Positions 10,095 through 22,000 of a DNA stretch of 38,003 bases are shown here, piece after piece. Source of the DNA: Lyngbya aestuarii BL J. GTDB lineage: Bacteria; Cyanobacteriota; Cyanobacteriia; Cyanobacteriales; Microcoleaceae. The translations under genes were made by a program, and so were the position numbers. The DNA is taken from the NCBI RefSeq assembly GCF_000478195.2, contig NZ_AUZM01000057.1, positions 1-38,003 of the forward strand, in the 5' to 3' direction. Each line of letters begins with the position of its first letter. The first letter of the stretch is position 1. Under the pieces are notes generated by a model. The model was not told the origin of the DNA and did no database searches. It saw only the letters and a list, made by a program, of their open reading frames with translations.

Positions 10095-11165
10095 ATGGAT
10101 TTTAGTTTATTTTATTTTGATGGAGATGGATCGGTTGCACAACCTAATAAGTATCAGTTACTTATTGACAGTGCCAAATTTGCCGATCAAAATGGTTTTT
10201 CGGCGCTGTGGACACCCGAGCGACACTTTCATGCTTTTGGCGGACTTTATCCGAATCCTTCCTTAACAAATGCTGCCCTTGCAATGGTCACAGAAAGAAT
10301 TCAATTACGAGCAGGTAGTGTTGTTGTACCCTTACATCATCCCGTGCGAATTGTAGAAGAATGGGGAGTTGTTGATAACCTTTCAAATGGTCGAGTTGGG
10401 ATTGCTTTTGCCTCCGGTTGGACGATGGATGAATTCATTCTTTCTCGTGAAAATCATGCAAATCGTAAAGCAAATATGTGGCGAGGAATTAAAGCAATTC
10501 AGCAACTTTGGCAAGGGGAAGCTGTAGACTATCAAGATGCAAGTGGTAGAACAGTTCAGGTCAAAACTTTACCAAAACCAATTCAGCAAAAACTTCCAAT
10601 TTGGATTACTTGTCAATCTCCAGAAACGTTTATAGAAGCGGGAAAAATGGGTGCTAATGTTCTCACCTCTTTACTCGGTGGAACTTTAGAAAGTATTGTT
10701 CCAAAAATAAAACTTTATCGAGAAGCTTTAGCCAAAAAAGGTCATAATCCCGAGGAAAAAAAAGTAACTTTAATGATTCATACTTTTTTAGGAGAAAGTT
10801 TAAACGAAGTCAAAGAACAAGTCAGGCAACCCTTTTGTGATTATCTCAAAACCCACTATGATTTGTTAGATAACTTAGCTAAAAGTATGGGGTTAAATGT
10901 TAGCCTCAAGACTTTCTCGGAAGATGATCTCGATAGCTTACTCTTATTTGGAGTAGAAGGGTTTATGAAAGGGCGATCTCTGATCGGAACTCCAACCAGT
11001 TGTCTTCCTTTTCTTCAGCAAATAGAGCAAGCAGGTATCAATGAAATCGCCTGTTTAATTGACTTTGTTCCGAGTTATAAATCTGTCATGGAAAGCCTTA
11101 TTTACTTGAAACAATTGCGAGAAAAATACCACGCAGTTCAATTGAGCCAAAAAACATTAGTTTAG
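10095..11165 (+). CDS. Stand-alone luciferase-like flavin monooxygenase (MupA/Atu3640-type)
   Basis: A 356-residue protein beginning MDFSLFYFDGDG, full length for this family. Recognisable blocks: LWTPERHFHAFGG, YPNPSLTNAALA, LRAGSVVVPLHHPVRIVEEW, SNGRVGIAFASGW and LPIWITCQSPETF. These match the luciferase-like monooxygenase clade found almost only in PKS/NRPS clusters, as free proteins or as domains (for example the monooxygenase domain of the microginin synthetase). Family chemistry uses reduced FMN and O2; in microginin-type systems it puts a hydroxyl on the alpha-carbon of a carrier-bound ketide. It sits directly after the KS-AT-KR-ACP gene and before the Asn module, so I infer that it acts in trans on that ACP-bound intermediate. 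No signal peptide or membrane segment; cytoplasmic. Substrate and position of oxidation are inference. Confidence 0.9.
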   Translation: MDFSLFYFDGDGSVAQPNKYQLLIDSAKFADQNGFSALWTPERHFHAFGGLYPNPSLTNAALAMVTERIQLRAGSVVVPLHHPVRIVEEWGVVDNLSNGRVGIAFASGWTMDEFILSRENHANRKANMWRGIKAIQQLWQGEAVDYQDASGRTVQVKTLPKPIQQKLPIWITCQSPETFIEAGKMGANVLTSLLGGTLESIVPKIKLYREALAKKGHNPEEKKVTLMIHTFLGESLNEVKEQVRQPFCDYLKTHYDLLDNLAKSMGLNVSLKTFSEDDLDSLLLFGVEGFMKGRSLIGTPTSCLPFLQQIEQAGINEIACLIDFVPSYKSVMESLIYLKQLREKYHAVQLSQKTLV

Positions 11166-11204
11166 AATCATCGCCGAACAACTCCCAAACCTTCAATTTG
11201 AGCT

Positions 11205-14200
11205 ATGACAAACAATAATCAAAGATTGGATGAATTAACAAAAAGAATTGCAAATCTTTCACCTGAGAAACGCCTGTTACTTGAGCAACAACTTAAAAAC
11301 AGAAAGCAGCAATTCAATTCACTGACAATTCCAAAACGGAAAACAGAAGATAACCTTCCCTTGTCATTTGCACAGCAAAGGCTTTGGTTTATCCATCAGT
11401 TAGATCCAGAAACTTCAGCATATAATATTCCAGTTGCTTGGCATCTTAACGGGCATCTCAATCTTGCTATTCTTGTACAAACTCTGAATGAAGTTGTTCG
11501 CCGCCATGAAAGTTTAAGAACTACTTTTAACAGTATCGAGAATAATCAACCTCAGCAAACAATTTCATCTCATTTTACTCTAGATATTCCGATCATTGAT
11601 TTGCAAATATTATCGGAAAACCACCGTGATAGTGAAGTCAAACGGCTGGCAAAACAAGAAGCAAAAAGACCTTTTAATCTCAATCAATATCAATTAATTA
11701 GAGTAACGTTATTAAAAATCAGTGAAACTCAATTTATCTTGCTTTTGACCTTACATCATATTATTGCAGATGGATGGTCAAGAGGAGTTTTACTGAAGGA
11801 ATTTTCTGCAATTTACAAAGCCTTCTCTGAACAAAAACCCTCACCATTACCCGAACTAAACATTCAATATGTAGACTTTGCAATTTGGCAACAGCAATGG
11901 CTGAGTGGAGAAGAATTAAAAACACAGTTAACTTACTGGAAACAGCAACTTAAAAATTTAACAACGCTAAATTTACCGACAGATTATCCTCGACCTGTAA
12001 CTCAGAGTTTTCGAGGAAAAACTCAGTCCTTAACACTTTCTAAGGAACTAACCACAGCTTTAAAAGCACTGAGTCGTCAGCAAGGGGTTACTTTATTTAT
12101 GACCTTACTTGCAGCTTTTAAAATATTATTACATCGATATAGTAACCAAGATGATATTGTCATCGGTTCTCCCATTGCCAATCGAAATAGGCAGGAAACA
12201 GAAAGCCTAATTGGTTTTTTTGTTAATACTCTAGTTTTACGAACTGACTTGTCAGGAAATCCGTCTTTTGAAGATGTTTTAAAGCGAGTTCGAGAGGTTA
12301 CTTCTGGAGCATATAAACATCAAGATCTACCTTTTTCAAAGTTAGTAGAAGAACTTCAACCGGAACGCAATCTCAGTCATAATCCTTTGTTTCAGGTGAT
12401 GTTTCAGTTTCAAAATGAGGCTTATCAGTTTCAAAATTCATCCAGCCCTGAATTACAATTACCCAACTTACAAATCGGTCAATTTTGGATCGACCCGGAA
12501 TCAACTAAGTTTGATATCACTTGGCATTTAATTGAGCGAGAATCAGAAATTTTAGTCGTTATAGAATATAGTACCGACCTATTTAAACAAGACACGATTG
12601 CACGAATGCTTGGGCATTTTCAGATGCTCTTATCAGAAATTATTGCTAACCCACAGGTCCTACTTTCTAATTTATCAATTCTAACTCTTACTGAACAACA
12701 TCAATTGTTAACAGAGTGGAATAAAACTCAAGCTAATTATATTAATACCTGTGTTCATCATCTATTTGAAAATCAAGTTCAACAAGAACCCGATGCGGTT
12801 GCTATTCGTTTTAATTATGATGAAAATTTTAAAAATGAAACAATTATAACTTATAAAAAACTTAATATCAAAGCGAATAAACTTGCACATTATCTTCAAA
12901 AAAAAGGAGTTAAGCCCGAAGTTTTAGTCGGAATATGTATCCCACGTTCACCCGAGTTACTGATTGCGATTTTGGCAGTTCTTAAAGCAGGTGGTGCCTA
13001 TGTTCCACTCGATCTTAACTATCCTTCAGAGCGGTTAGGCTTTATGCTCTCTGATGCACAAGTTGCTATGGTATTAACCACTGAAAAGTTAAATTCAGAG
13101 ATAGTAAAGCATATCCCATCTACTCCCATTTTAAATATTAAAGAAAACTGGAATATTATTGATTGTGAAATTGATTCTAATCCTACAAATTCAGGAACCA
13201 TACACAATTTAGCCTATGTTATTTACACATCGGGTTCAACAGGAAAACCCAAAGGAACTCTGTTAACCCATCAAGGGCTTATTAATTATTTAAACTGGGC
13301 AATTCAAGAATATGATTTCGTTAATGGAGAGGGATCTCCGCTACATTCTTCAATCGGATTTGATGCCACAATTACCAGTTTATTCTGTCCTTTATTAGTT
13401 GGAAAAACTATATTTATTTTATCAGAAAATCAAGAAATTGAAGCTTTGAGTGCAGCTTTAAGTTCGGAGGCTCAATTCAGCTTGGTTAAAGTCACTCCGG
13501 CTCATCTAGGGATATTAAGCCAACTTCTGTCGCAGCAATCAAAACTTAGTCAAATAAACTCTTTAATTATCGGTGGAGATGCTTTGTTAGCTGAGAATCT
13601 TTCTTTCTGGCGTAAAAACACTCCAAAAACGAGATTAATTAATGAATATGGGCCGACAGAAACAGTGGTTGGATGTTGTGTTTATGAAGTTCCAACCCAG
13701 GCTTCTCTTTCGGGTGCAGTTTCCATTGGTCGTCCGATTGCAAACACTCAAATTTATATCTTAGATCGATATTTACAACCAGTTCCAATTGGTGTCCCCG
13801 GTGAACTCTATATAGGAGGTTTAGGTGTAGCTAGAGGTTACTTAAATCGACCAGACTTAACAGCAGAAAAATTTATTCCTAATCCTTTTAATAGATATAA
13901 AACTCAAGACCGTCTGTATAAAACTGGAGATTTAGCACGATATCTCACCGATGGTAATATAGAATATTTAGGACGACTCGATCATCAAGTAAAAATTAGA
14001 GGATTTCGCATCGAATTGGGCGAGATAGAAGCCGTATTAACTCAACATCCAGAAGTTCAAGAAGCAAGAGTTACAGTTCAAGAAAATTCCGCTAATCAGC
14101 GCCTAGTTGCTTACACCATACTTCACTCTGAAATTCAAGATTATAGCTTAGAAATACAAAATAAACTGCATCATTTTCTCAAAAATAAACTTCCCCATTA

Positions 14201-15992
14201 TATGATTCCAAATGCTTTTATTATCCTATCTGCCTTTCCACTAACTCCAAATGGTAAAGTAGACCTTAAAGCCTTACCTAAAGTAGAGGAAGTGATAAAA
14301 ACATCTTCTTCTGTGGCTCCGAGTACCCCTAACGAGAAAATCTTAACGGAAATTTGGAGAGATGTTTTAGGAAAAGAAAACATTGGAATTTATGATAACT
14401 TCTTTGAATTGGGAGGCGATTCTATCCAAAGCATTTCAATTATATCTAAAGCAACTCAAGCAGGCTTAAAACTAACGCCTAGACAGATATTTCAGTATCA
14501 AACCATTGCTGAATTAGCGGCTATTGCAACCTCAAATAAACCTCTAAAAACTGAACAGGGTTTAGCAACAGGTTCCGTTGCTTTGACACCCATTCAACAT
14601 TGGTTTTTTGAACAAAAACTTTTACATCTGCATCACTATAACCAGTCTGTTGTTTTGGAAGTTTCACCGGATATCAACTTTCAAGATCTTGAACAATCTA
14701 TTCAGCAACTTCTCGTACAGCATGATAGTTTACGATTGAGATTTAAACAGGATAATACAGACTACAAACAGTTTTATTCATCTCCTGAAGAAACTATTCC
14801 AGCCAGCTACATTGATTTATCAGAATTAACAGAAAATCAAAAAATAGAAGCCTATAAAACCGCTTCAGAGCGTTTACAAAAAAGTTTAAATATTTCCTAT
14901 AAACTTGTTAAAGCTGCTTTGTTTAAACTTGGAAATAATCAACTTGATCGTTTGCTGTTCATAATTCATCACCTTGCTGTTGATGGAGTATCTTGGCGAA
15001 TTATTCTTGAAGATTTTGCACTAGCTTACAAACAACTGAGCCACCAAGAAAAAATCAAACTCCCCGCTAAAACAAGCTCTTATCAAGATTGGTCAACTGG
15101 CTTGATTTCTTATAGTGAATCTGGAAAAGTGACCTCTGAATTGAACTACTGGTTAGCTCAGTCCCAAAAATCAATTAATTCAATACCTGTTGATTTCCCT
15201 GTAGAAAATTCAGCCAATACAGTCGGTTCAACAGCTAAAGTCTGCGTGAGTTTAGATATAAATGAAACTCAGCTAGTTTTAGAAGAAATCCCGAAAATAC
15301 TCAAGACACAAATTAATGATATATTGTTAACAGCCATCGTTCAAAGCTTTGCTCAGTGGACGGGTTTACGCTCGCTTTTAATTGACTTAGAAGGACACGG
15401 AAGAGAAGAACAATTATTTGAAAACATCAATATATCACGCACAGTCGGTTGGTTTAGTGCCATTTTTCCAGTTGTGCTAGAGTTAGGAACAATTCACAAT
15501 ACAGGAGAGGCTCTTAAGTGTATAAAAGAACAACTTAATCGTATTCCTAATCATGGTATGAATTATGGGATTATGCGATATCTCAGCCCAGATAAAACTG
15601 TGCGTTCTCAATTAAAAGCGGCTCCTCAAGCTTCTGTTATTTTTAACTATCTCGGTCAAATTAATCCGGTAAAATCAGAATTTTTTACATTGGATATATC
15701 CGAGTCAAGTCAGTTCAACCGTTCTCCCGAGCAAATTCGCCGTTATCTGTTAGAAATCAATGGATTTGTGAGTCAAAATAAACTGCAACTGAATTGGATA
15801 TATAGTCAAAATATTCATAAACGAGAAACTATTGAATATTGGGCTAATCATTTTATTACTGCAATAAAAGCTATAATTACTTATGCTTCCACTCCAGAAG
15901 CCGAGGCTTATACACCATCAGACTTTTCCTCCGCCCGTATCAATCAAAAACAACTTGATAAATTGCTAACAAAACTCAAAAAAAAAAATTAA
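11205..15992 (+). CDS. NRPS module C-A(Asn)-PCP-E, predicted to add D-Asn
   Basis: A 1595-residue protein. N-terminal docking segment (RIANLSPEKRLLLEQQLKNR, about 14-33) of the type that receives a PKS carrier tail. C domain about 50-480 with LPLSFAQQRLWF and intact HHIIADG near 183. A domain about 510-1020 with YTSGSTGKPKG, FDATITSLF and EYGPTET; pocket residues read as D-A-T-K-I-G-E-V-G-K, close to known Asn codes (DLTKLGEVGK). PCP Ser1073 in GGDSI, the form seen before E domains. E domain about 1124-1560 with TPIQHWFFE and HHLAVDG near 1255. The C-terminal tail (YTPSDFSSARINQ) is a donor communication element. It condenses the ketide with Asn and epimerises it; the next protein starts with a DCL-type C domain, which supports D-Asn. 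No clear ribosome-binding site before the ATG. Asn versus Asp is the main uncertainty. Confidence 0.95.
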   Translation: MTNNNQRLDELTKRIANLSPEKRLLLEQQLKNRKQQFNSLTIPKRKTEDNLPLSFAQQRLWFIHQLDPETSAYNIPVAWHLNGHLNLAILVQTLNEVVRRHESLRTTFNSIENNQPQQTISSHFTLDIPIIDLQILSENHRDSEVKRLAKQEAKRPFNLNQYQLIRVTLLKISETQFILLLTLHHIIADGWSRGVLLKEFSAIYKAFSEQKPSPLPELNIQYVDFAIWQQQWLSGEELKTQLTYWKQQLKNLTTLNLPTDYPRPVTQSFRGKTQSLTLSKELTTALKALSRQQGVTLFMTLLAAFKILLHRYSNQDDIVIGSPIANRNRQETESLIGFFVNTLVLRTDLSGNPSFEDVLKRVREVTSGAYKHQDLPFSKLVEELQPERNLSHNPLFQVMFQFQNEAYQFQNSSSPELQLPNLQIGQFWIDPESTKFDITWHLIERESEILVVIEYSTDLFKQDTIARMLGHFQMLLSEIIANPQVLLSNLSILTLTEQHQLLTEWNKTQANYINTCVHHLFENQVQQEPDAVAIRFNYDENFKNETIITYKKLNIKANKLAHYLQKKGVKPEVLVGICIPRSPELLIAILAVLKAGGAYVPLDLNYPSERLGFMLSDAQVAMVLTTEKLNSEIVKHIPSTPILNIKENWNIIDCEIDSNPTNSGTIHNLAYVIYTSGSTGKPKGTLLTHQGLINYLNWAIQEYDFVNGEGSPLHSSIGFDATITSLFCPLLVGKTIFILSENQEIEALSAALSSEAQFSLVKVTPAHLGILSQLLSQQSKLSQINSLIIGGDALLAENLSFWRKNTPKTRLINEYGPTETVVGCCVYEVPTQASLSGAVSIGRPIANTQIYILDRYLQPVPIGVPGELYIGGLGVARGYLNRPDLTAEKFIPNPFNRYKTQDRLYKTGDLARYLTDGNIEYLGRLDHQVKIRGFRIELGEIEAVLTQHPEVQEARVTVQENSANQRLVAYTILHSEIQDYSLEIQNKLHHFLKNKLPHYMIPNAFIILSAFPLTPNGKVDLKALPKVEEVIKTSSSVAPSTPNEKILTEIWRDVLGKENIGIYDNFFELGGDSIQSISIISKATQAGLKLTPRQIFQYQTIAELAAIATSNKPLKTEQGLATGSVALTPIQHWFFEQKLLHLHHYNQSVVLEVSPDINFQDLEQSIQQLLVQHDSLRLRFKQDNTDYKQFYSSPEETIPASYIDLSELTENQKIEAYKTASERLQKSLNISYKLVKAALFKLGNNQLDRLLFIIHHLAVDGVSWRIILEDFALAYKQLSHQEKIKLPAKTSSYQDWSTGLISYSESGKVTSELNYWLAQSQKSINSIPVDFPVENSANTVGSTAKVCVSLDINETQLVLEEIPKILKTQINDILLTAIVQSFAQWTGLRSLLIDLEGHGREEQLFENINISRTVGWFSAIFPVVLELGTIHNTGEALKCIKEQLNRIPNHGMNYGIMRYLSPDKTVRSQLKAAPQASVIFNYLGQINPVKSEFFTLDISESSQFNRSPEQIRRYLLEINGFVSQNKLQLNWIYSQNIHKRETIEYWANHFITAIKAIITYASTPEAEAYTPSDFSSARINQKQLDKLLTKLKKKN

Positions 15993-16039
15993 CTAACATT
16001 CAACCAAATTAACCTGTAGTTTATTCAAAATTAATTTCT

Positions 16040-19000
16040 ATGTCTAAACAAGATATCGTTGATATATACGAACTTTCTCCCATGCAACAGGGAATGCTCT
16101 TTCACACCCTGTATAATCCCAGTTCGGGTGTATATTTTGAGCAGCGGAGTTGTTTAATTTCTGGAAAACTAAATACACAAGCATTTAAGCAAGCTTGGCA
16201 ACAGGTTATAACTCGATATCCCGTGTTGCGTACAGCTTTCTATTGGGAAGAATTAGAGAAGCCATTGCAAGTCGTTTATTCACAAGTTAACTTACCTTTT
16301 ATTGAAGAAGACTGGCAAAATTTAACGCCAAACGAACAAGAGAATAAATTACAATCTTTTTTCATTTCAGATCGAGAAAAAGATTTTCAACTGGATCAAG
16401 CTCCCTTAATGCGTTGTGCCTTATTTAAACTACAAGAAAGCACTTATCAATTTGTTTGGAGCCATCATCATCTACTGATGGATGGTTGGTGTAATGGTTT
16501 GATCATCAAAGAAGTTTTAGCACTTTATGAAGCGTTTAAGCAAGGTCAAACCTTATCGCTTATACCCTCGCGTCCTTATCGAGAATATATTAGTTGGCTG
16601 CAACAGCAAGACCTCTCAAAAGCAGAAAAATTTTGGCATGAAAATCTTAAGGGCTTTACTACTCCAACGGCGTTAACAGTAGAATATTATCAAAATAAGG
16701 AAGATGTTCATGCTCAAGAATATCTCCAATTTTCCAGCGTAGAAACAATTAATATACAGTCATTTTGTCAGCAACATCACTTGACTCTAAATACCGTTAT
16801 TCAAGGGGCTTGGGCATTACTTCTCAGTCGTTACAGTGGAGAATCTGATGTTGTATTTGGTGCAACAGTATCAGGTCGTCCTCCCACTTTACCGGGAGTA
16901 GAATCTATAGTTGGGCTGTTTATTAATACTCTGCCTGTACGGGTAAAAGTTTCTCCCAAAATGCAATTAATTTCCTGGTTGCAAACCCTACAAACTCAAC
17001 AAATAGAACGAGAGCAATATGCTTATAGTTCTTTGATAGATATTCAAAAATGTAGTGAAGTTCCTACAGGAACATCGCTATTTGAAAGCTTGCTAGTCTT
17101 TGAAAATTATCCCATTTCTCTCGATACAGTATTAAATCAATCAAACAGCAGCTTAAACATCAGTCAAGCTTGGGGTTTTGAAAAGACAAATTATCCTCTA
17201 GCGTTGTTTGTTTTACCCAATTCTGAACTCTTATTAAGGATAGATTACAACAAAAGTCGTTTTATTCCTGAAAAAATTAAGCAGATTTTAAAACATTTTA
17301 AAATATTACTATTAGAATTAATTAGTAATCCTCAAGCGCGATTGTTTGAGTTATCCTTATTATCACCGACTGAACAGCATAAACTTCTGATTGAATGGAA
17401 TAAAACAGAAACAGAAATTTCTCATCAAGCCGCTATTCATCAATTATTTGAAGCACAAGTTAAACAAACGCCCGATGCTGTTGCGGTTGCTGACGAACAT
17501 CAACAATTAACCTATCAAACCCTCAATTACAAAGCAAATCAGCTTGCACATTACTTACATAAACAGGGTGTAAAATCTGAACAATTAATTGGGATTTGTT
17601 TAGAGCGTTCTTGTGAGATGCTCATCGCACTTTTAGCCGTTATGAAAGTCGGTGCTGCTTATGTTCCTCTTGATCCTGCCTATCCTAAAGAACGTCTAAT
17701 TTTCATAATAGAAGATGCTAAGATTTCACTATTATTAACTCAATCTAACCTTTTCAATCACAACGGCAAAACAGATAAAGTTATTTATTTAGATGAGCAA
17801 TGGGAAGCGATCGCACAACAGAATTCCGAAAATATTGACTCTCAAATTTCACCTCAAAATTTAGCCTATGTGATTTATACTTCTGGTTCTACAGGTCAGC
17901 CTAAAGGTGTAGAAATTTGCCATAACAGCTTAACAAACTTCTTAATAGCAATGCGTCAAAAACCGGGTTTATTAGCAGAAGATATTGTATTTTCAGTAAC
18001 AACACTTTCGTTTGATATCGCAGCATTAGAATTATATTTACCTATAATTGTAGGCGCTCGTTTAATAATTATCAGTCGTGAAATTGCTAAAGATGGTGTT
18101 GCATTGCATGAAAAATTAAGCATTTTCAATCCAACACTAATGCAAGCCACACCTGCAACTTGGCGAATGTTAATAGCTGCTGGATGGACGGGAAGCAAAA
18201 ATCTCAAAATTCTTTGCGGAGGTGAAGCACTCGATCATCATCTTGCCCAACAACTTTTACAAAATTCTGAACAAATTTGGAATCTTTATGGCCCAACAGA
18301 GACAACTATTTGGTCAGCTATTTATCAATTAGATTTAAGTTGTATTTATCCCGAAAAATCTACTTATGTTTCAATTGGTCGTCCCCTGGCTAATACTCAA
18401 TTTTATGTCCTAGATTCTCACCTACAACCTGTTCCAATTGGTGTTCAAGGTGAACTTTATATTGCAGGTCTAGGTGTGGCTAGGGGTTACTTAAACCGTC
18501 CTCAATTAACCTCAGAAAAATTCATTCCCAATCCTTTTAGTAAAAATAAAACTCAAGAACGTCTCTATAAAACAGGAGATTTAGTGCGGTATTTACCCGA
18601 TGGAAATATTGAATACTTAGGACGGTCAGATGATCAAGTTAAAATTAGAGGTTTTCGGATTGAACTGGGTGAAATTGAAGCGGCATTACACGAGTATCCA
18701 AAGGTCAAAAAAGCGGTAGCTATCGTCAACTCTGATCAAGCTGGCGAACAGCGTTTAGTTGTTTACTTTATTCGTGAAAATATAACTCAACAGTCACCAA
18801 AACAAGAATATATTAATAATCAAGCATTGCGTCTTTTTCTTGATGAAAAATTACCCAAATACATGATACCTTCCGCATTTGTAGAGTTAGAAGCCTTTCC
18901 TTTAACTCCCAATGGAAAAATAGATCGTCGTGCTTTAGCAGCCATTGAGTATCAACTTACTACCACAAATAACAGCATTAAACCTCAAACACCAGTTGAA

Positions 19001-22000
19001 GAAATTTTAGTCGGAATTTGGGAAAATATTTTAAACTTCCAGGGAATAGGAATTAATGAAAACTTTTTTGAATTGGGCGGACATTCCCTATTAGCAACTC
19101 GTGTAGTTTCCCAGATTAGACAAATCTTTAAAATCGAGTTTCCTTTGCGTTATTTATTCGATTTTCCTACAATTTATGAACTGGCTCAAGAAGTAGAGAT
19201 TTTAACGCAGAATCGTTTAAAACTCTCCATTTCGCCCATTCAGCCAATATCTCGTTCTAACAATTTACCTCTGTCTTTCGCTCAACAACGACAATGGTTT
19301 TTATCACAGTTTGAACCGAACAATCCTTTTTATAATATTCCTGTAGCTATTCGTTTACAGGGAACTTTAAACATTACAATTCTCGAGCAAACTTTTTCAG
19401 AAGTGATTCATCGCCATGAAGTCTTAAGAACTGCTTTTCACACTATTGATGGAAAACCCCAACTTTCTATTTCAGAAACTTGTGAATTAGACTTACCGAT
19501 TATTGATTTAAGTCAGTTGTCTGAAACTAAGAAACAAGCAACAACTGAGCAATTTTTATTTGCAGAAACCCAACAACACTTTGATCTTGGTTCTAGTCCA
19601 TTATTTCGTATTAAGTTGCTGCGCCTGAAGGAACAAGAACATATATTACTCCTAGCTTTCCATCATATTATTTCTGATGGTTGGTCAATGGGTGTATTGT
19701 TACATGAACTCTCAACACTGTATCAAGCTTTTCTAAATCAAGAACCTTCTCCTTTAGAAGAATTACCCATTCAATATGTTGACTTTGCCAGTTGGCAGCG
19801 ACAATGGTTAAAGGGTGAACTTTTAGAAAATCAGCTTTCTTATTGGCGACAAAAATTGCAGGATGCACCTACACTTTCACAGCTACCGACCGATCGCATT
19901 CGTCCAGCCATTCAAACTGTTCGAGGTGCCAGTTACACTTTTAAGATATCCCAGCAATTATTAGAAGGTTTAAAAATCCTCAGTCAGCAGTCAGGAAGTA
20001 CCCTTTTTATAACTTTACTTACTGCATTTTACACATTAATTCATCGCTATACAGGCAATGAAGATCTTATTATTGGCTCTCCAATTGCCAATCGTAACAG
20101 ATCCGAAATTGAAAAATTAATTGGCTTTTTTGTAAATACATTAGCTCTGCGAGCCGATTTATCAGGAAACCCAACCTTTGAGGAATTATTGCAGCGAGTT
20201 CGTCAAGTCTCGTTAGAAGCCTATGCACACCAATATTTACCTTTTGAACAGTTACTAGAAGAATTAAAAATTTCTCGATCTTTAAGTTACACACCTTTAT
20301 TTCAAATCATGTTTGTGCTGCAAAATGCTCCTCTTAAAGAAGTAAACTTTTCGGATTTAAGTTGGAGTCCTATTGATATTCCTCGCCAAACAGCCAAATT
20401 TGATTTAACTCTGTCATTAACAGAAACAGATGATTATATCGTCGTAACTTTTGAATATAATACAGATTTATTTGAACAAAATACTATCCGCATACTCGCA
20501 GAGCATTTTCAAAATTTATTAGAAGCTATTATCGTCAACCCTGAACATAAAATCTCGGAATTAACGTTATTAAATCAAGATGAAAAACAGCAAATTTTAG
20601 TTGAATGGAATCAAACGAAAACTAATTATCCGCGAGAAGCTACTATTCATCAACTGTTTGAACAACAGGTTGAACAATATCCTGATGCGATCGCTCTGAC
20701 CTACGCCGATCAACAACTCACTTATCGAGAACTTAATATTAAAGCCAATCAAATCGCACACTATCTGCGAAAAATCGGCACGAAAACCGATACATTAATC
20801 GGAATTTGCATGGAACGCTCAATTGAGACGTTTGTGAGTATTTTAGGAATTTTAAAAGCGGGAGCAGCCTATGTTGTTCTCGAAAAAAACTATCCTCAAG
20901 AACGCCTAGAATTTATCTTAGAAGATACTCAAGTTTATGCAATAATTACTGACCCAAACAGCACTCATTTTCCAGCTTTAAATATTCCTATTTTAAACCT
21001 AGAGACTGATTGGCAAATCCTGAGCCAAGAAAGCTCAAACAATCCCATTCATCAAGTAACAGCAGAAAACTTAGCTTATGTTATGTATACTTCCGGTTCC
21101 ACAGGGAAGCCAAAAGGGGTGTGTATTCCTCATCGAGGAGTGGTTAGACTTGTTAAAGAAAATAATTATGTGAACTTTAATACTGAAGAAATTTTTCTTC
21201 AAGCTGCACCTCTTCCTTTTGATGCTTCCACTTTTGAAATTTGGGGAGCTTTACTCAATGGTGGACGCATCGTTATATTACCCAATCATCAGCCTTCTTT
21301 AAATGAACTCGGAGAAATTATTAAACAATATAATATAACTACACTCTGGCTAACAGCAGGGTTATTTCATCTCATGGTTGATGAACAGCTTCAAAGTTTT
21401 AAAAATGTTCGTCAACTCTTGGCGGGTGGTGATGTTTTATCGGTAGTTCATGTTAATAAACTATTAAAACAATTTCCTGATTGTAAACTTATTAATGGGT
21501 ATGGCCCGACAGAAAGCACAACATTTTCCTGCTGTTACTCCATGACAAATGTTGGTCAAATTAGTCAATCAGTACCCATTGGTTATCCCATTTCTAATAC
21601 TCAAATTTATGTACTAGATCGCTATCTTCATCCAGTACCTACAGGAGTTCCTGGTGAACTCTACATCGGGGGTGACGGTCTGGCTAGAGGTTATCTAAAT
21701 CGACCCGATTTAACTGCCGAAAAATTTATTCCCAATCCTTTTAATCCTCAAATAACATCCCATCGTTTGTACAAAACTGGGGATTTAGTGCGATATAAAC
21801 AGGATGGAACGCTTGAATATTTAGGTCGTTTGGATAATCAAGTTAAAGTTAGAGGTTTTCGGATAGAATTAGGAGAAATAGAAGCCGTATTAACCCAACA
21901 TTCATCGGTTCAAGATGTAGCTGTAATTACAGATAATCAACGAGGAAACAAACGCCTTATTGCTTATGTAGTTCTCGATAAAAACTCAGAAGCTATTCAA

